Shown piece after piece: positions 46,902-58,305 of a stretch of DNA of 64,000 nt (position 1 is the first letter of the stretch; each line of letters begins with the position of its first letter). Source of the stretch: Alphaproteobacteria bacterium (GTDB lineage Bacteria > Pseudomonadota > Gammaproteobacteria > Burkholderiales > Burkholderiaceae_C); contig JASGCM010000005.1 of assembly GCA_030054175.1 (NCBI GenBank), positions 99,238-163,237 of the forward strand, written 5' to 3'. The position numbers and the translations under genes are program-made. The notes under the pieces were generated by a model that made no database searches, was not told the DNA's origin, and saw only the letters and a program-made list of their open reading frames with translations.

Positions 46902-48164
46902 TCAGCCGCCTCTGCGCATCATGTCGAAGAAGTCGACATTGGATTTGGTGGCCTTCATGTTCTTGAGCATCAGTTCCATCGCCTCGATCTCGTCCATGTT
47001 GTACATGAACTGGCGCAGGATGCGGGTTTTTTGCAGGATCTCGGGGGGCAGCAGCAGCTCTTCACGGCGGGTGCCGCTGCGGTTGAGTTGGATGGCCGGG
47101 AACACGCGTTTTTCGTACAGGCGGCGATCCAGGTGGATTTCACAGTTGCCGGTGCCCTTGAATTCTTCGAAGATCACTTCGTCCATTCGGCTGCCAGTGT
47201 CGATCAGCGCAGTGGCGATGATGGTCAGCGAGCCGCCTTCTTCCACATTGCGCGCGGCGCCGAAAAATCGCTTGGGCCGTTGCAGGGCGTTGGCGTCCAC
47301 ACCACCAGTCAGCACCTTGCCCGAAGAGGGCACGACGTTGTTGTAGGCGCGGGCCAGGCGGGTGATGGAGTCAAGCAGGATGATGACGTCTTTTTTCAGT
47401 TCAACCAGGCGCTTGGCGCGTTCGATGACCATTTCCGCCACGTGCACGTGGCGGGCAGCGGGTTCATCGAAGGTGGAGGCGATCACTTCGCCGCGCACGC
47501 TGCGCTGCATCTCGGTCACTTCCTCGGGACGTTCGTCAACCAGCAAGACCATCATGTGACTGTCGGGGAAGTTGGCAGTGATCGCATGGGCGATGTGCTG
47601 CATCATGACGGTCTTGCCGCTTTTGGGCGGTGCGACCAGCAAGGCGCGCTGGCCTTTGCCGATGGGAGCAATGATGTCGATGATGCGGCCAGTGATGTTC
47701 TCTTCGCTCTTGATCTCGCGCTCGAGCCGCATGTGTTCCTTGGGGAACAAAGGCGTCAGATTCTCGAACATGATCTTGTGCTTGTTGTTCTCGGGCAAGT
47801 CGCCGTTGACCTTGTCGAGTTTGGTCAGCGCAAAGTAGCGTTCGCCATCTTTAGGGATGCGAACTTCGCCTTCGATCATGTCGCCGGTGTGTAAGTTGAA
47901 GCGGCGCACCTGGCTGGGCGAGATGTAGATGTCGTCGGTGCTGGCGGTGAAACTGGTATCGGGGCTGCGCAAAAAGCCAAATCCATCGGGCAGGATCTCG
48001 AGCACGCCATCGGCGAAAACCTGCTCGCCGGCGCGTGCACGCTTTTTGATGATGGCGAACATCAGCTCTTGCTTGCGCATGCGGCCGGTGTTTTCGATTT
48101 CCAGGGCTTCGGCTTGTTTGAGCACTTCGGAAACGTGAAGGGCCTTGAGTTCGTTCAGGTGCAT
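46902..48164 (-). CDS. rho: Transcription termination factor Rho
   Basis: 420 residues ([20 protein letters not shown]). An N-terminal RNA-binding cold-shock domain (DGFGFLRSP) is followed by the ATPase with Walker [13 protein letters not shown] and [15 protein letters not shown] hexameric RNA translocase that ends transcription. The ~110-base leader has hairpins (see promoter entry). Confidence 0.97.
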   Translation of the reverse strand: MHLNELKALHVSEVLKQAEALEIENTGRMRKQELMFAIIKKRARAGEQVFADGVLEILPDGFGFLRSPDTSFTASTDDIYISPSQVRRFNLHTGDMIEGEVRIPKDGERYFALTKLDKVNGDLPENNKHKIMFENLTPLFPKEHMRLEREIKSEENITGRIIDIIAPIGKGQRALLVAPPKSGKTVMMQHIAHAITANFPDSHMMVLLVDERPEEVTEMQRSVRGEVIASTFDEPAARHVHVAEMVIERAKRLVELKKDVIILLDSITRLARAYNNVVPSSGKVLTGGVDANALQRPKRFFGAARNVEEGGSLTIIATALIDTGSRMDEVIFEEFKGTGNCEIHLDRRLYEKRVFPAIQLNRSGTRREELLLPPEILQKTRILRQFMYNMDEIEAMELMLKNMKATKSNVDFFDMMRRGG

Positions 48165-48275
48165 GTGGAAACTCCGCTTCGGAGTGGTTCAGGAAAAGGG
48201 GGGAAGAAGGCATCGGGTGCCAAAGCCCGATGGAGGCTGCCGAACGATCCGAAAGGACTGGCTGACCGTGGAATG

Positions 48276-48303
48276 ATTATAACCCGAGCGTGATTTCGGG
48301 CAA
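48276..48303 (-). promoter_or_regulatory. rho promoter and structured leader
   Basis: On the minus strand TTGCCC (48303-48298), 16-base spacer, TATAAT (48281-48276). The leader to the rho start holds two hairpins: CATCGGG ... CCCGATG and ACTCCG-AAG-CGGAGT next to the start codon. Rho is autoregulated by early termination in E. coli; similar control here is inference. Confidence 0.65.
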
Positions 48304-48305
48304 GG

Positions 48306-48332
48306 GACCCTTTTGCTCAGGGCAAACGGGTC
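48306..48332 (-). terminator. Hairpin after trxA
   Basis: Arms GACCCGTTTGC and GCAAAAGGGTC (one mismatch), 5-base loop, 12 bases past the trxA stop and just before the rho promoter. No T run, so it may be a weak or Rho-aided terminator. Confidence 0.5.
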
Positions 48333-48344
48333 AGGGAGGGCCAA

Positions 48345-48677
48345 TCAGGCCAGTTGTTGGTCGATGAAATCGGTCAGTTGGGCCTTGTTCAGGGCGCCTA
48401 CTTTGGTGGCGGCCAACTGGCCGTCTTTGAACAGCATCAAGGTGGGGATGCCACGGATGCCGAACTTGGCCGGAATGTCGCGGTTTTCATCCACATTCAT
48501 TTTGGCCACTTGCAGACGGCCTTGGTAACCTTGTGCGACATCGTCCAAGATGGGGGCAATCATGCGGCAAGGGCCACACCATTCGGCCCAATAGTCCACC
48601 AAAACGGGTTGTGATGATTTCAACACATCGGACTCGAAGCTTTGGTCGGTGATGTGCTTGATGAGTTCGCTGGCCAT
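48345..48677 (-). CDS. trxA: Thioredoxin 1
   Basis: 110 residues from [20 protein letters not shown]. Active site C34-G-P-C37 in [15 protein letters not shown], cis-Pro in [15 protein letters not shown] cytoplasmic disulfide reductase. trxA upstream of rho is a conserved order. Confidence 0.97.
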   Translation of the reverse strand: MASELIKHITDQSFESDVLKSSQPVLVDYWAEWCGPCRMIAPILDDVAQGYQGRLQVAKMNVDENRDIPAKFGIRGIPTLMLFKDGQLAATKVGALNKAQLTDFIDQQLA

Positions 48678-48769
48678 GAAGATTCCTTTTGTCACTGCTA
48701 TCTTGGTGTCTATTTTGGCAGAAATGGAAAAGCTGTGCGCACGCCGCCGTCATGATCTAAACTGCCCCC

Positions 48770-49417
48770 ATGAAAACCTTGCAAATCGACGTGGTCTCGG
48801 ATGTGGTCTGCCCTTGGTGTTATGTGGGCTTGAAGAGACTGGAACATGCTTTGCTGGCATTTGCCGAACGCCACCCTGATCAGCCACCTCCAGAGGTCCG
48901 TTGGCACCCTTTTCAGCTTAACCCTGATCTGGCTCCAGAGGGCATGGATCGCGCCGAATATGTTCAGCGAAAGTTCGGTGCCCGTTCGGGCGATGTCTAT
49001 GGCCGTGTGGCTGCGGTGGGCAAGCAGGTCGGCATCGACTTTTGTTTTGATGGCATCCGCCGCCAACCCAATACCTTGGTGGCGCACAGTTTGATTGCCG
49101 TGGCCGATCCCGGGGAAGCCCAAAACCGTCTGGTTCAAGCCTTGTTTGACGCCTATTTCATCGACTCGCTGGATCTGACCGATGTTCAGGTGTTGGCGCA
49201 GGTGGCCCGTCAGGCTGGACTGGCGGAAGACCGCATCGAAGCCGCCCTGAATGATGAAGGGCTTCACAATCAGGTATCTGGCATGGACGAAAAGGCGCGC
49301 TCTCTGGGCATCAGCGGGGTGCCTTTTTTCATCTTCAATGGCGAATTGGCCGTATCGGGTGCCCAAGAGTCTGAACAGTTGCTCGGGGCCATGGAGCAGG
49401 CCAGCGCCCCGGCCTGA
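48770..49417 (+). CDS. DsbA family oxidoreductase (FrnE-like)
   Basis: 215 residues with no signal peptide. C14-P-W-C17 in DVVSDVVCPWCYVGLKRLE, a helical insertion, and the cis-Pro segment SGVPFFIFNGELAVSGAQ. The FrnE group comprises cytoplasmic thiol oxidoreductases or isomerases. Divergent from trxA. Confidence 0.9.
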   Translation: MKTLQIDVVSDVVCPWCYVGLKRLEHALLAFAERHPDQPPPEVRWHPFQLNPDLAPEGMDRAEYVQRKFGARSGDVYGRVAAVGKQVGIDFCFDGIRRQPNTLVAHSLIAVADPGEAQNRLVQALFDAYFIDSLDLTDVQVLAQVARQAGLAEDRIEAALNDEGLHNQVSGMDEKARSLGISGVPFFIFNGELAVSGAQESEQLLGAMEQASAPA

Positions 49418-49438
49418 GGCGTCTGGCCCAGTCGCAAC

Positions 49439-50698
<1,260 letters not shown>

Positions 50699-50716
50699 TC
50701 AGGGAGGTAGGGAGGG

Positions 50717-50812
50717 TGACGAGCCTTGACCCCGGCACTGGATGGGCGGTTAGGGCTGCTCGGTTCCCCGTCTGACCCGGTTGGCCGCTTCCCCATGCGG
50801 GAAGGCCCGTCA
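50717..50812 (-). ncRNA. ffs: 4.5S RNA, signal recognition particle RNA
   Basis: 96 nt. The ends pair (TGACGGGCCTT with AAGGCTCGTCA). The apical domain reads CGGGTCAGACGGGGAACCG then AGCAGCCC: a GGAA tetraloop on a CGG/CCG stem, flanked by the GTCAG / AGCAG symmetric loop that Ffh recognises. Further helices form from CCCGCA/TGCCGGG and GCGG/CCGC. A TACAAT -10 box (50824-50819) sits six bases upstream of the 5' end. It guides membrane proteins to SecYEG with Ffh and FtsY. It lies between rnhA and the broken TRAP gene. Exact ends are estimated from the pairing. Confidence 0.87.
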
Positions 50813-50861
50813 GGGTGAATTGTAGTCTTGATTGTGGAGATCAGTGGGCGGCTTTTGTGGT

Positions 50862-51302
50862 TCAGCGCAACGATTCCACGCCCTGGTTGGCAAGCTCGTC
50901 GGCGCGCTCGTTGCCGGCGTGCCCGGCGTGGCCTTTGACCCAATGCCATGAAATGTCGTGTCCTCCTTGCTGGACCAGATCGTCGAGTTGGCGCCACAAG
51001 TCGGCATTTTTGACCGGCTGTTTGGATGCAGTGCGCCAACCTTTGGCTTTCCAGCCGGCGATCCATTCGGTGATGCCCTTGCGCACATATTCGCTGTCCA
51101 GATGGATTTCGACCCGGCAGGGGCGTTTGAGGGCGGTGAGCGCCTGGATCACGGCCATGAGCTCCATGCGGTTGTTGGTGGTCTGGGTCTCGCCGCCAAA
51201 GAGTTCACGGACATGTTCACCGGCTTGCATGAGTACGCCCCAGCCGCCGGGGCCGGGGTTGCCTTTACAAGCACCATCGGTATGAATGATCACTGGGGTC
51301 AT
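50862..51302 (-). CDS. rnhA: Ribonuclease HI
   Basis: 146 residues from [20 protein letters not shown]. Catalytic residues D9, E47 (NNRMELMA), D69 (HLDSEYV) and D135 (GNERADELA) are all present. It cleaves RNA in RNA-DNA hybrids. The start overlaps the stop of the methyltransferase gene (ATGA, 51299-51302); a longer in-frame extension upstream is not real. Confidence 0.96.
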   Translation of the reverse strand: MTPVIIHTDGACKGNPGPGGWGVLMQAGEHVRELFGGETQTTNNRMELMAVIQALTALKRPCRVEIHLDSEYVRKGITEWIAGWKAKGWRTASKQPVKNADLWRQLDDLVQQGGHDISWHWVKGHAGHAGNERADELANQGVESLR

Positions 51303-52087
51303 GGGGAAGGCGGGGTCAATGAAACGCGCGATGTTACGCTGCCCGAACCGGTGGCGACCAAAGCGCGCGCGGCACGTTTGCGCTCGCGCCAGGCCGGCTC
51401 GATCAGCCGCATGCCGTGCACCCGCTTGACGGCCACTTGGGCATAGGCGGCGCCCAAAAATGGCCACCAACGCGAGCCCATGCGATCCATCCAGCCCATG
51501 CGTCGCAACCAGGTGGGTGATTGGAGGGCGGGCACATAGGCCCCGTAACGCAACGGTTCTGAGTCGAAGTTCAATAAATCCAGCCAGTCTCGCAATCGGC
51601 TGGTGCCGATGAACTCGCCGCTTTCGGGCAACACCAACTCGGCTCGGAACAAGCGTCGCCACAGGCGCGCGCGCGCTTGGCGGTAGCCCCATAAGCTGTT
51701 GGGATTGAGGCCAAAGATCAGCAAACGGCCTTCGGGAACCAACACCCGGGCCACTTCGCGCAGGGTGGCATGGGGGTCTGCGCTGAGTTCGAGCGTGTGG
51801 GGCAACACCACCAAATCCAGGCTGTCCTCGGCAAACGGCAGTGCGCAAGGGTCGATGCGCAAATGGGCCGAGCCCGGCTCACTCAAACCCAAGGCAAGCC
51901 AGCGCTTGGGCATGCGGTTGTGGCGCAACGCATCCAGCGCAGGCATGCCCATTTGCAGAGCGTGGTAACCAAACCAATCGGCGGTCAATTCGTCGGCCCA
52001 GGCTTGCTCCCATTGCAGCAGATACTGACCCATGGGGGTTTGCATCCAATCGGACAGGTTGGTGCTTCCTATAATGCGAGTTGACAT
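51299..52087 (-). CDS. Class I SAM-dependent methyltransferase (type 11-like)
   Basis: About 262 residues from the ATG at 52087. SAM-binding region is partly diverged ([20 protein letters not shown]), followed by [20 protein letters not shown] and [21 protein letters not shown], typical of Methyltransf_11 proteins adjacent to gloB and rnhA in many proteobacteria. Substrate unknown. Its ATG and the gloB ATG share bases at 52085-52088 on opposite strands; if that is too tight, translation may start at the [10 protein letters not shown] methionine (52045). Confidence 0.82.
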   Translation of the reverse strand: MSTRIIGSTNLSDWMQTPMGQYLLQWEQAWADELTADWFGYHALQMGMPALDALRHNRMPKRWLALGLSEPGSAHLRIDPCALPFAEDSLDLVVLPHTLELSADPHATLREVARVLVPEGRLLIFGLNPNSLWGYRQARARLWRRLFRAELVLPESGEFIGTSRLRDWLDLLNFDSEPLRYGAYVPALQSPTWLRRMGWMDRMGSRWWPFLGAAYAQVAVKRVHGMRLIEPAWRERKRAARALVATGSGSVTSRVSLTPPSP

Positions 52088-52856
52088 GAAACTCCTTCCC
52101 ATTCCTGCCTTTGACGACAACTACCTTTGGCTGATGCACGATGGTGCCGACGCGTTGGTGGTGGACCCCGGCGCGGCTCCACCGGTGCAAGAGGTCTTGC
52201 AACGCATGGGCTTGAATTTGAAAGCCATTTTAGTGACCCACCACCATGCCGACCATGTGGGAGGGGTGGTTGAGCTGCTTCAGGCCACAGGTGCCACAGT
52301 TTATGGTCCTGAGGCCGAAGACATTCCCGGGCCTTACTCGGGCTGTCAGGGGGGGCAAGTGCTGGACGTGCTGGGTGTGCGTTTCGAAGTCATCGATGTG
52401 CCTGGGCACACCGCCGGCCATGTGGCCTATTTCGCACCTGCCTTGAGTCCGTCGCCCTTGTTGTTTTGCGGGGATACCTTGTTCTCGGGCGGATGCGGCC
52501 GTCTGTTCGAGGGCACGCCCGCCCAAATGCTCGATTCTCTCGATCGGCTCGCGGCCTTGCCCGATGACACCCGCGTGTGCTGCGCACACGAGTACACCTT
52601 GTCGAATTTACGCTTTGCGGTGGCGGTTGAACCAGGCAATGCCGATTTGCTGGCTTATCAATCCAAGTGCATCGCAAGCCGCGAACAAGGGGTGCCGACT
52701 TTGCCCTCGAGCATCGGGTTGGAGCGCCGCATCAATCCGTTCTTGCGCTCGCGCGAGGCTGCCGTGGCGGCCAGTGTTCGACAACGCGCAACGCAGGCCC
52801 ACTCTGATGTGGATGTATTTGGCGCTTTGCGTGAGTGGAAAACCCAATTCCGATGA
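52086..52856 (+). CDS. gloB: Hydroxyacylglutathione hydrolase (glyoxalase II)
   Basis: 256 residues from [20 protein letters not shown]. Metallo-beta-lactamase motif THHHADHVGG with H52, H54, D56 and H57, later FCGDTLFSGGCGRLFEG and the C-terminal HAGH domain (NPFLRSREAAV). It hydrolyses S-lactoylglutathione in methylglyoxal detoxification. A TATAAT at 52070-52075 lies so close that the mRNA may be nearly leaderless. The stop overlaps the mltD start. Confidence 0.95.
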   Translation: MKLLPIPAFDDNYLWLMHDGADALVVDPGAAPPVQEVLQRMGLNLKAILVTHHHADHVGGVVELLQATGATVYGPEAEDIPGPYSGCQGGQVLDVLGVRFEVIDVPGHTAGHVAYFAPALSPSPLLFCGDTLFSGGCGRLFEGTPAQMLDSLDRLAALPDDTRVCCAHEYTLSNLRFAVAVEPGNADLLAYQSKCIASREQGVPTLPSSIGLERRINPFLRSREAAVAASVRQRATQAHSDVDVFGALREWKTQFR

Positions 52857-54241
52857 ATCTATTGCGCTGGCTGCCCGCCCTGGTGTTGAGTTGGTTGGCT
52901 CTGGGGTGTGCCACGCCCGGGGTGCAGGCGCCTGTGCCCGAGGCGGTATCAGCGCCCACCCAGGCCAGCGCCCCACTGGCCACCCGCCCTCCAAACACCT
53001 CTACAGGGCTGAGCCCATTGCGTCGTTCGGCGGTTCAAGCTGACGCGGTGGCACACATCGAGTTGCCGAGCGACATCTGGGAGCGGATCCGGCGCGGCTT
53101 TGCCATGACTGATTTGCAAAGTCCCTTGGTCCAAGACCGCGAGCAATGGTATGCCCAACGACCAGATTACATGGTGCGCATGACCGAACGCTCGCGCAAA
53201 TACATGTACCACATCGTCGAAGAACTCGAGCAGCGCCGCATGCCCACCGAACTGGCCCTGTTGCCATTTGTCGAGAGTGCATTCAATCCGCAAGCGGTGT
53301 CGGTGGCCAAGGCCACGGGCATGTGGCAGTTCATGCCAGCCACCGGACGTGATTTCGACTTGAAGCAAAACGCTTTCCGTGATGATCGACGCGACATCCT
53401 GGCCTCGACCCGGGCGGCCTTGGATTATTTGCAAAAGCTTTATGGTCTGTTTGGTGACTGGCATTTGGCTTTGGCTTCCTACAACTGGGGGGAGGGCAGT
53501 GTGGGGCGGGCCATCGCTCGCAATCAGAAAGCCGGTTTGCCCACTGATTACACCGAGCTGAGCATGCCGATGGAGACGCGTTTTTATGTGCCCAAATTTC
53601 AGGCCATCAAAAACATCATCGCCCGGCCCGACCAGTTCGGTGTGAAATTGCCCGATATCCCCAATCACCCGTATTTCCAAAGCGTGCCACTGCCCAGGGA
53701 CATGGACGTGACGGTGGTGGCGAAACTCGCTGAGGTGAGCGTGGAGGACTTTCGCGCCTTGAACCCTTCCGCGCACCGCCCGGTGCTGCTGGCGGCAGGC
53801 ACGCCGCAGATTTTGCTGCCCTGGGACAATGCCGAGGTGTTTCAGCGCAACTATGAGACCTTTGGCGGAGGACGACTGGCCAGTTGGACTGCCTGGGTGG
53901 CGCCATCGACCATGAAGGTGGCCGAGGCGGCCAGGCGTGTCGGTATGTCCGAGACCGAATTTCGAACGCTCAACAATATCCCGCCGCGCATGCTGGTCAA
54001 GGTGGGGTCGGTGTTGCTGGTGCCTCGCAAAGGGCCCGATGAGCAAGATGTGACCACCAGCATTGCCGACCATGGCCAACTCAGTCTGGCGGCAGAATCG
54101 ATGGCCAAATCTTCGACCAAGCCCACGGCAAATGGCAAGGCCAAGGCCAAAGGCAAAGCCGACGCCAAAACGATTCAGACCGCCAAAGCGACAACCCCGG
54201 CAGCCCAAGGCAAATCGCCCACCAAACTCGCTTCGAAATGA
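52853..54241 (+). CDS. mltD: Membrane-bound lytic murein transglycosylase D
   Basis: 462 residues from MNLLRWLPALVLSWLALGC, lipoprotein Cys 19. The SLT domain has catalytic E141 in LPFVESAFNPQAVS and GMWQFMPATGRDFDL. Two LysM repeats follow in the C-terminal third (VTVVAKLAEVSVEDFRALNP; MKVAEAARRVGMSETEFRTL), then an Ala/Lys-rich tail (about 420-462) of simple repeats. It cleaves peptidoglycan glycan chains. ATGA overlap with gloB. Confidence 0.94.
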   Translation: MNLLRWLPALVLSWLALGCATPGVQAPVPEAVSAPTQASAPLATRPPNTSTGLSPLRRSAVQADAVAHIELPSDIWERIRRGFAMTDLQSPLVQDREQWYAQRPDYMVRMTERSRKYMYHIVEELEQRRMPTELALLPFVESAFNPQAVSVAKATGMWQFMPATGRDFDLKQNAFRDDRRDILASTRAALDYLQKLYGLFGDWHLALASYNWGEGSVGRAIARNQKAGLPTDYTELSMPMETRFYVPKFQAIKNIIARPDQFGVKLPDIPNHPYFQSVPLPRDMDVTVVAKLAEVSVEDFRALNPSAHRPVLLAAGTPQILLPWDNAEVFQRNYETFGGGRLASWTAWVAPSTMKVAEAARRVGMSETEFRTLNNIPPRMLVKVGSVLLVPRKGPDEQDVTTSIADHGQLSLAAESMAKSSTKPTANGKAKAKGKADAKTIQTAKATTPAAQGKSPTKLASK

Positions 54242-54260
54242 AGGCTTGAACCGAATTGGA

Positions 54261-54857
54261 TCAGGTTTGACGGCGGTCGGCCATGGCGTGGGCAATGGTG
54301 CCCAAATCGACATACTCCAGCTCGCTACCGATGGGCACGCCACGGGCCAGCCGGGTGACTTGTAGACCGCGTTTTTTCAGGGCTTGACCCAGCACATGGG
54401 CGGTGGTCTCCCCTTCGGCGGTGAAGTTGGTGGCCAAAATGACCTCTTGCACCATCCCATCGCTGGCGCGCTCGATCAGCCGTTGCAATTCGAGTTCACG
54501 CGGGCCAATGCCCGATAAGGGACTGAGGTGGCCCATGATCACGAAGTAGAGCCCGTGGTAAGACAGCGTGCGTTCCAATGCCGATTGGTCGGCGGGGGTC
54601 TCGACCACGCACAGCCGACTGGCATCGCGTGACGGATCCAGGCAGGTGTCACAGATCTCGCCTTCGCTGAAGGTATGACAACGTTGGCAGTGCCCCACAT
54701 GCTCGACCGCACGGGTCAGCGACTGGGCCAGCAGCACGGCCCCATCGCGATCGTGTTGCAGCAAATGAAACGCCATGCGCGAGGCCGATTTGACGCCGAC
54801 CCCGGGCAAGCGGCGCAGGGCCTCGATCAGGGCTTCCAGCGCATGGGCTTGGGGCAT
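54261..54857 (-). CDS. recR: Recombination protein RecR
   Basis: 198 residues: helix-hairpin-helix ([19 protein letters not shown]), four-Cys zinc site ([16 protein letters not shown]), Toprim domain ([14 protein letters not shown]). It loads RecA at gaps with RecF and RecO. Downstream of ybaB and dnaX, as usual. Confidence 0.96.
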   Translation of the reverse strand: MPQAHALEALIEALRRLPGVGVKSASRMAFHLLQHDRDGAVLLAQSLTRAVEHVGHCQRCHTFSEGEICDTCLDPSRDASRLCVVETPADQSALERTLSYHGLYFVIMGHLSPLSGIGPRELELQRLIERASDGMVQEVILATNFTAEGETTAHVLGQALKKRGLQVTRLARGVPIGSELEYVDLGTIAHAMADRRQT

Positions 54858-54864
54858 GGTGGAT

Positions 54865-55197
54865 TCAGAACGGGAATTTCATGCCACCGGGCAAGCCGGG
54901 CATGCCGGAGGTCAATTTGCCCATTTTTTCTTCCGATAATGCTTCGGCCTTGCGATGGGCGTCGTTCAAGGCCGCCACGATCAGGTCTTCGAGCATGTCT
55001 TTGTCGTCGCTGAGCAAACTGGCGTCGATGCTGACCCGGCGGGTTTCGTGCTTGCAAGTGGTGGTAATCTTCACCAGACCCGAGCCCGATTCGCCCGTGA
55101 CTTCCAAGTGACCCAATTCTTCCTGGGCTTTTTTCAGGTTGTCTTGCATGGTCTGGGCCTGTTTCATCAGGCCGGCGAGTTGTCCTTTGTTGAACAT
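54865..55197 (-). CDS. ybaB: YbaB/EbfC family nucleoid-associated protein
   Basis: 110 residues from [20 protein letters not shown]. Coiled N-terminal helix then a beta sheet, ending [11 protein letters not shown]. Binds DNA as a dimer. It lies between dnaX (10-base gap) and recR (7-base gap), one operon. Confidence 0.95.
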   Translation of the reverse strand: MFNKGQLAGLMKQAQTMQDNLKKAQEELGHLEVTGESGSGLVKITTTCKHETRRVSIDASLLSDDKDMLEDLIVAALNDAHRKAEALSEEKMGKLTSGMPGLPGGMKFPF

Positions 55198-55207
55198 GGT
55201 GTGCTTT

Positions 55208-57004
55208 CTAAAGGGGTTGGATGCTGCCAGGGACGATTTTGGCATCGTATCGCTGCATCCATTGTTGAACTTGGGGGTCTTGCTCGATGATCTGTTGTGC
55301 TTGCAGCAGACGCTCACGCGCCGCGTGGGCCATGCGCCGCGCCGGGCTGTCGGAGACACGTCCCATCTCCAGGCTAAGCAACACAGGGTGACCGGCCTGA
55401 GTCAAGGCCACCTGCAATTTCTCTTTGGATTGGCCAGCTTGAAGGCTTTCGCGCTCGATGCGCAACAACCAACTGTCGGCATCTCGGGCCACCAGTTGGG
55501 ACTGCAAGGCCAACTCACGGGCCAGGGATTGAATGCTTTGAGCGTCAATGAGTTGTTGCACCAATTCCAGCCAAAAGTCGCCTTCGGGCGTGGGGGTCAA
55601 GGTTTGTTCGGGCAGCGGGGTTTGCGCAGGCTGGCTGACTTGGGGCAGTTGTCGAACCGGTACGGCTTCGACCGTCGGGCGGGGCGGCTGCGGCGCCACG
55701 GGCCGGGTGGCTGATGGCGGGGTGGGCAGGGGTTCGGCTTTGTCACGCAAGGGGAGTTCGGTGACGCTGCGGGGTCTTTCCGCTGCGTTGGGAAGGGCCA
55801 AAGCCGATCGAGGTGCAGCAGTGACTGCGGGGGGCGAGCTGATTTCGGAGACAGGGCGGGCTGTTTTGACGGCAACCACTCGGGGGACATCATTCAGAGT
55901 TTTTTTTTCAGCCGTGCCACTTGGCTGAGCTGTAAAGGCCAGGTAGCGCAGCAAGACCATGGTCATGCCAGTGTATTCGTCTGGGGCCAGTCCCAATTCA
56001 GCGCGGCCGTGGATGCACAGGCTGTAGAGGAACTGAATTTCGTCGGCGTGAAAGAGCCCGGCCATTGCGGCGATTTGTACGCCGTCAGGGTCGGCATCGC
56101 TCTCTTGCGGTGCGTGGGCGTGGACGGCGGCACGTTGTAGCACGCGGGCCATGTCCTCCAATGCCAGTCCGGCGCTGAGACCCGATTCGCGAAGGTCTTG
56201 GCAAAGACTGACAAGTTGGGCGCCATCGTGAGAGGCCAAGGCACGCAGCAAGGTGAACACATGGCTGCGGTCGACACTGCCCAGCATTTGGCGAACCCCA
56301 CTGCCCAAAAGCTGACCGCCCCCAAACGCGATGGCCTGATCGGTCAGTGACAGCGCGTCTCGCATCGAGCCGCGTGCGGCGTGGGAGATCAGGCGCAAGG
56401 CATCCTCGTCGTGGGCGACGCTTTCGGTTTCCAAGACTTGGGCCAAATGGGATTGGATGGTTTCGGTCGCCATGGGGCGCAAATTGAACTGCAGACAACG
56501 AGACAGCACCGTGACCGGTACTTTTTGCGGGTCGGTGGTGGCCAGCACGAATTTGAGGTAATCGGGCGGCTCTTCCAAGGTCTTGAGCATGGCGTTGAAC
56601 GCCGTGTTGGTGAGCATGTGTACTTCGTCGATCATGAAGACCTTGAAGCGGCCTTCGACCGGCTTGTACACCGCTTGCTCAAGCAGTTGCTGGACCTCGT
56701 CGACGCCCCGGTTCGAGGCGGCATCGAGTTCGGTGTAGTCGACAAAGCGACCAGCGTCGATGTCACGACAGGCGGCGCAAGTGCCACAGGGCTGGGGGGT
56801 GATGCCTTGTTCGCAATTGAGTGATTTGGCCAAGGCCCGTGAGACGGTGGTTTTACCCACCCCACGGGTGCCTGTGAACAAATAAGCGTGGTGCAACCTT
56901 TGCTGTTGCAGGGCGTTGGTCAGGGCCCGCACCACATGCTCTTGTCCCACCATTTCGGAGAAGGTGCGAGGGCGGTATTTGCGGGCCAGGACCAAGTATG
57001 ACAT
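55208..57004 (-). CDS. dnaX: DNA polymerase III subunits gamma and tau
   Basis: 598 residues. AAA+ domain with [20 protein letters not shown], zinc-binding Cys around [11 protein letters not shown], and [20 protein letters not shown]; collar domain to about 368; then a Pro/Ala-rich linker and the tau-specific C-terminal domains. Tau links clamp loader, polymerase alpha and DnaB helicase. An A9 run at codons 366-369 (55908-55900), with TGA stops close by in both other frames, is placed to yield a truncated gamma of about 370 residues. First gene of dnaX-ybaB-recR. Confidence 0.95.
   Translation of the reverse strand: MSYLVLARKYRPRTFSEMVGQEHVVRALTNALQQQRLHHAYLFTGTRGVGKTTVSRALAKSLNCEQGITPQPCGTCAACRDIDAGRFVDYTELDAASNRGVDEVQQLLEQAVYKPVEGRFKVFMIDEVHMLTNTAFNAMLKTLEEPPDYLKFVLATTDPQKVPVTVLSRCLQFNLRPMATETIQSHLAQVLETESVAHDEDALRLISHAARGSMRDALSLTDQAIAFGGGQLLGSGVRQMLGSVDRSHVFTLLRALASHDGAQLVSLCQDLRESGLSAGLALEDMARVLQRAAVHAHAPQESDADPDGVQIAAMAGLFHADEIQFLYSLCIHGRAELGLAPDEYTGMTMVLLRYLAFTAQPSGTAEKKTLNDVPRVVAVKTARPVSEISSPPAVTAAPRSALALPNAAERPRSVTELPLRDKAEPLPTPPSATRPVAPQPPRPTVEAVPVRQLPQVSQPAQTPLPEQTLTPTPEGDFWLELVQQLIDAQSIQSLARELALQSQLVARDADSWLLRIERESLQAGQSKEKLQVALTQAGHPVLLSLEMGRVSDSPARRMAHAARERLLQAQQIIEQDPQVQQWMQRYDAKIVPGSIQPL
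55900..55908 (-). promoter_or_regulatory. Putative slippage/frameshift site in dnaX (A9)
   Basis: On the minus strand: GCT GAA AAA AAA ACT CTG AAT GA. In frame the protein reads AEKKTLND. One added A, or a -1 ribosomal shift, gives AAC TCT GAA TGA; one lost A gives CTC TGA. Both end within 2-4 codons of the run. A short AGCC/GGCT hairpin lies just upstream. Confidence 0.7.
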
Positions 57005-57033
57005 GCCATCATTGTATGCCGAGGCAAGGGACG

Positions 57034-58305
57034 TCAGCCCATGGCGTCAAAGAGCATGACTTCGACCCAATCGCCCACCTGCACGTCAGCGCTGTCGTGC
57101 GCCAGCACGACCAAACCATCGGCTTCCACCATGGATCGCAAGACCCCGGAACCTTGTTGTCCGGTGGTGGCCACTTGCCAGTCGCCGTTCGCGGCTCGGC
57201 TGAGGCGGCCACGCTGGTATTCGGTCCGTCCGGGTTTCTTGCGCATCTTTTCCATGCAACGCGCGCGCACCATGGGCAGCGGCTGGTCGTTTGCGCCCAT
57301 CAAGCGCAGCAAGGCAGGCCGCACGAAGGCGATGAAGGTCACCATGACGGCGACCGGGTTGCCGGGCAACCCAAAGAGCACGCAGGATCCGATGCGGCCC
57401 ACCGCCATGGGTCGACCGGGGCGCATGGCAATGCGCCAAAAGGCGACGTCGCCCAATTCCCGCATCATGGCCTTGGTGAAGTCGGCTTCCCCGACGCTGA
57501 TCCCACCGCTGGTTATGACCACATCGGCGCTGGACGCAACTTGCTGAAAGCGCACCCGCAGCAGTTCAGGGTCGTCGGGGCACACCCCCAGATCAACCAT
57601 CTCGCAGCCCAACCGTGCCAGCATGCCCATCACGGTGTAGCGATTGCTGTCAAAAACGGCCCCTTCGCGAGGGGCGTCGCCCAGACTCAGGATCTCGGTA
57701 CCGGTAGAAAAATAAGCGACGCGCAATCGCGCATAGACGGGCACAGTGGGAATGCCTAAGCTGGCCAGCAGGCCCAAAGCGGCCGGTCCCAGACGAGTCC
57801 CACGTGGCAAAGCGACTTGGCCTTGCATGAGGTCTTCACCGCACAGTCGGCGATTGTCGCCAGCCTTGACGACTTGAGACGAAAACACGATCTGGTTGCC
57901 GTCTGTTCGGGTGAATTCGGCCGGAATCACGGTGTCGAGCCCGACGGGCATGACGGCACCGGTCATGATCTTTAAGCACTCACCCTGGGCCACTTGGCCG
58001 CTCCACGCTGGCCCGGCCAAGGCCGTGCCCACGCAGCGCAGGCGGAGGTCGCCGCCGACAGACAAGTCGGCGCTGTGGAAGGCATAACCGTCCATGGCCG
58101 AGTTGTCGTGCGGTGGCACGCTGACTGGCGAGACGATGTCGGTGGCGACGATGCGCTCGAGCGCCTGAGCCACAGGCAATTCAACCGCCTTCGATGGAAC
58201 TGCAGAGGGGGCGAGATGTTGCAAAAAAGCCTCGGCTTGCTCGGCACTCAACGACTGCGGGTCGTAGCCTTGCAGATCCAGCGCGATTTCTTGCAGGCTT
58301 TTCAT
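57034..58305 (-). CDS. moeA: Molybdopterin molybdenumtransferase MoeA
   Basis: 423 residues. [13 protein letters not shown] (about 63-75), the MPT-binding [15 protein letters not shown] and [13 protein letters not shown]. Inserts molybdate into adenylylated molybdopterin. The gene starts inside the end of mobA (58302-58305 overlap). Confidence 0.95.
   Translation of the reverse strand: MKSLQEIALDLQGYDPQSLSAEQAEAFLQHLAPSAVPSKAVELPVAQALERIVATDIVSPVSVPPHDNSAMDGYAFHSADLSVGGDLRLRCVGTALAGPAWSGQVAQGECLKIMTGAVMPVGLDTVIPAEFTRTDGNQIVFSSQVVKAGDNRRLCGEDLMQGQVALPRGTRLGPAALGLLASLGIPTVPVYARLRVAYFSTGTEILSLGDAPREGAVFDSNRYTVMGMLARLGCEMVDLGVCPDDPELLRVRFQQVASSADVVITSGGISVGEADFTKAMMRELGDVAFWRIAMRPGRPMAVGRIGSCVLFGLPGNPVAVMVTFIAFVRPALLRLMGANDQPLPMVRARCMEKMRKKPGRTEYQRGRLSRAANGDWQVATTGQQGSGVLRSMVEADGLVVLAHDSADVQVGDWVEVMLFDAMG

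Noticed and set aside
55587..55928. Open frame antisense to the dnaX linker, considered as a small gene
   Set aside because: Explained by the Pro/Ala-rich linker codons of dnaX; no start signal or motif.
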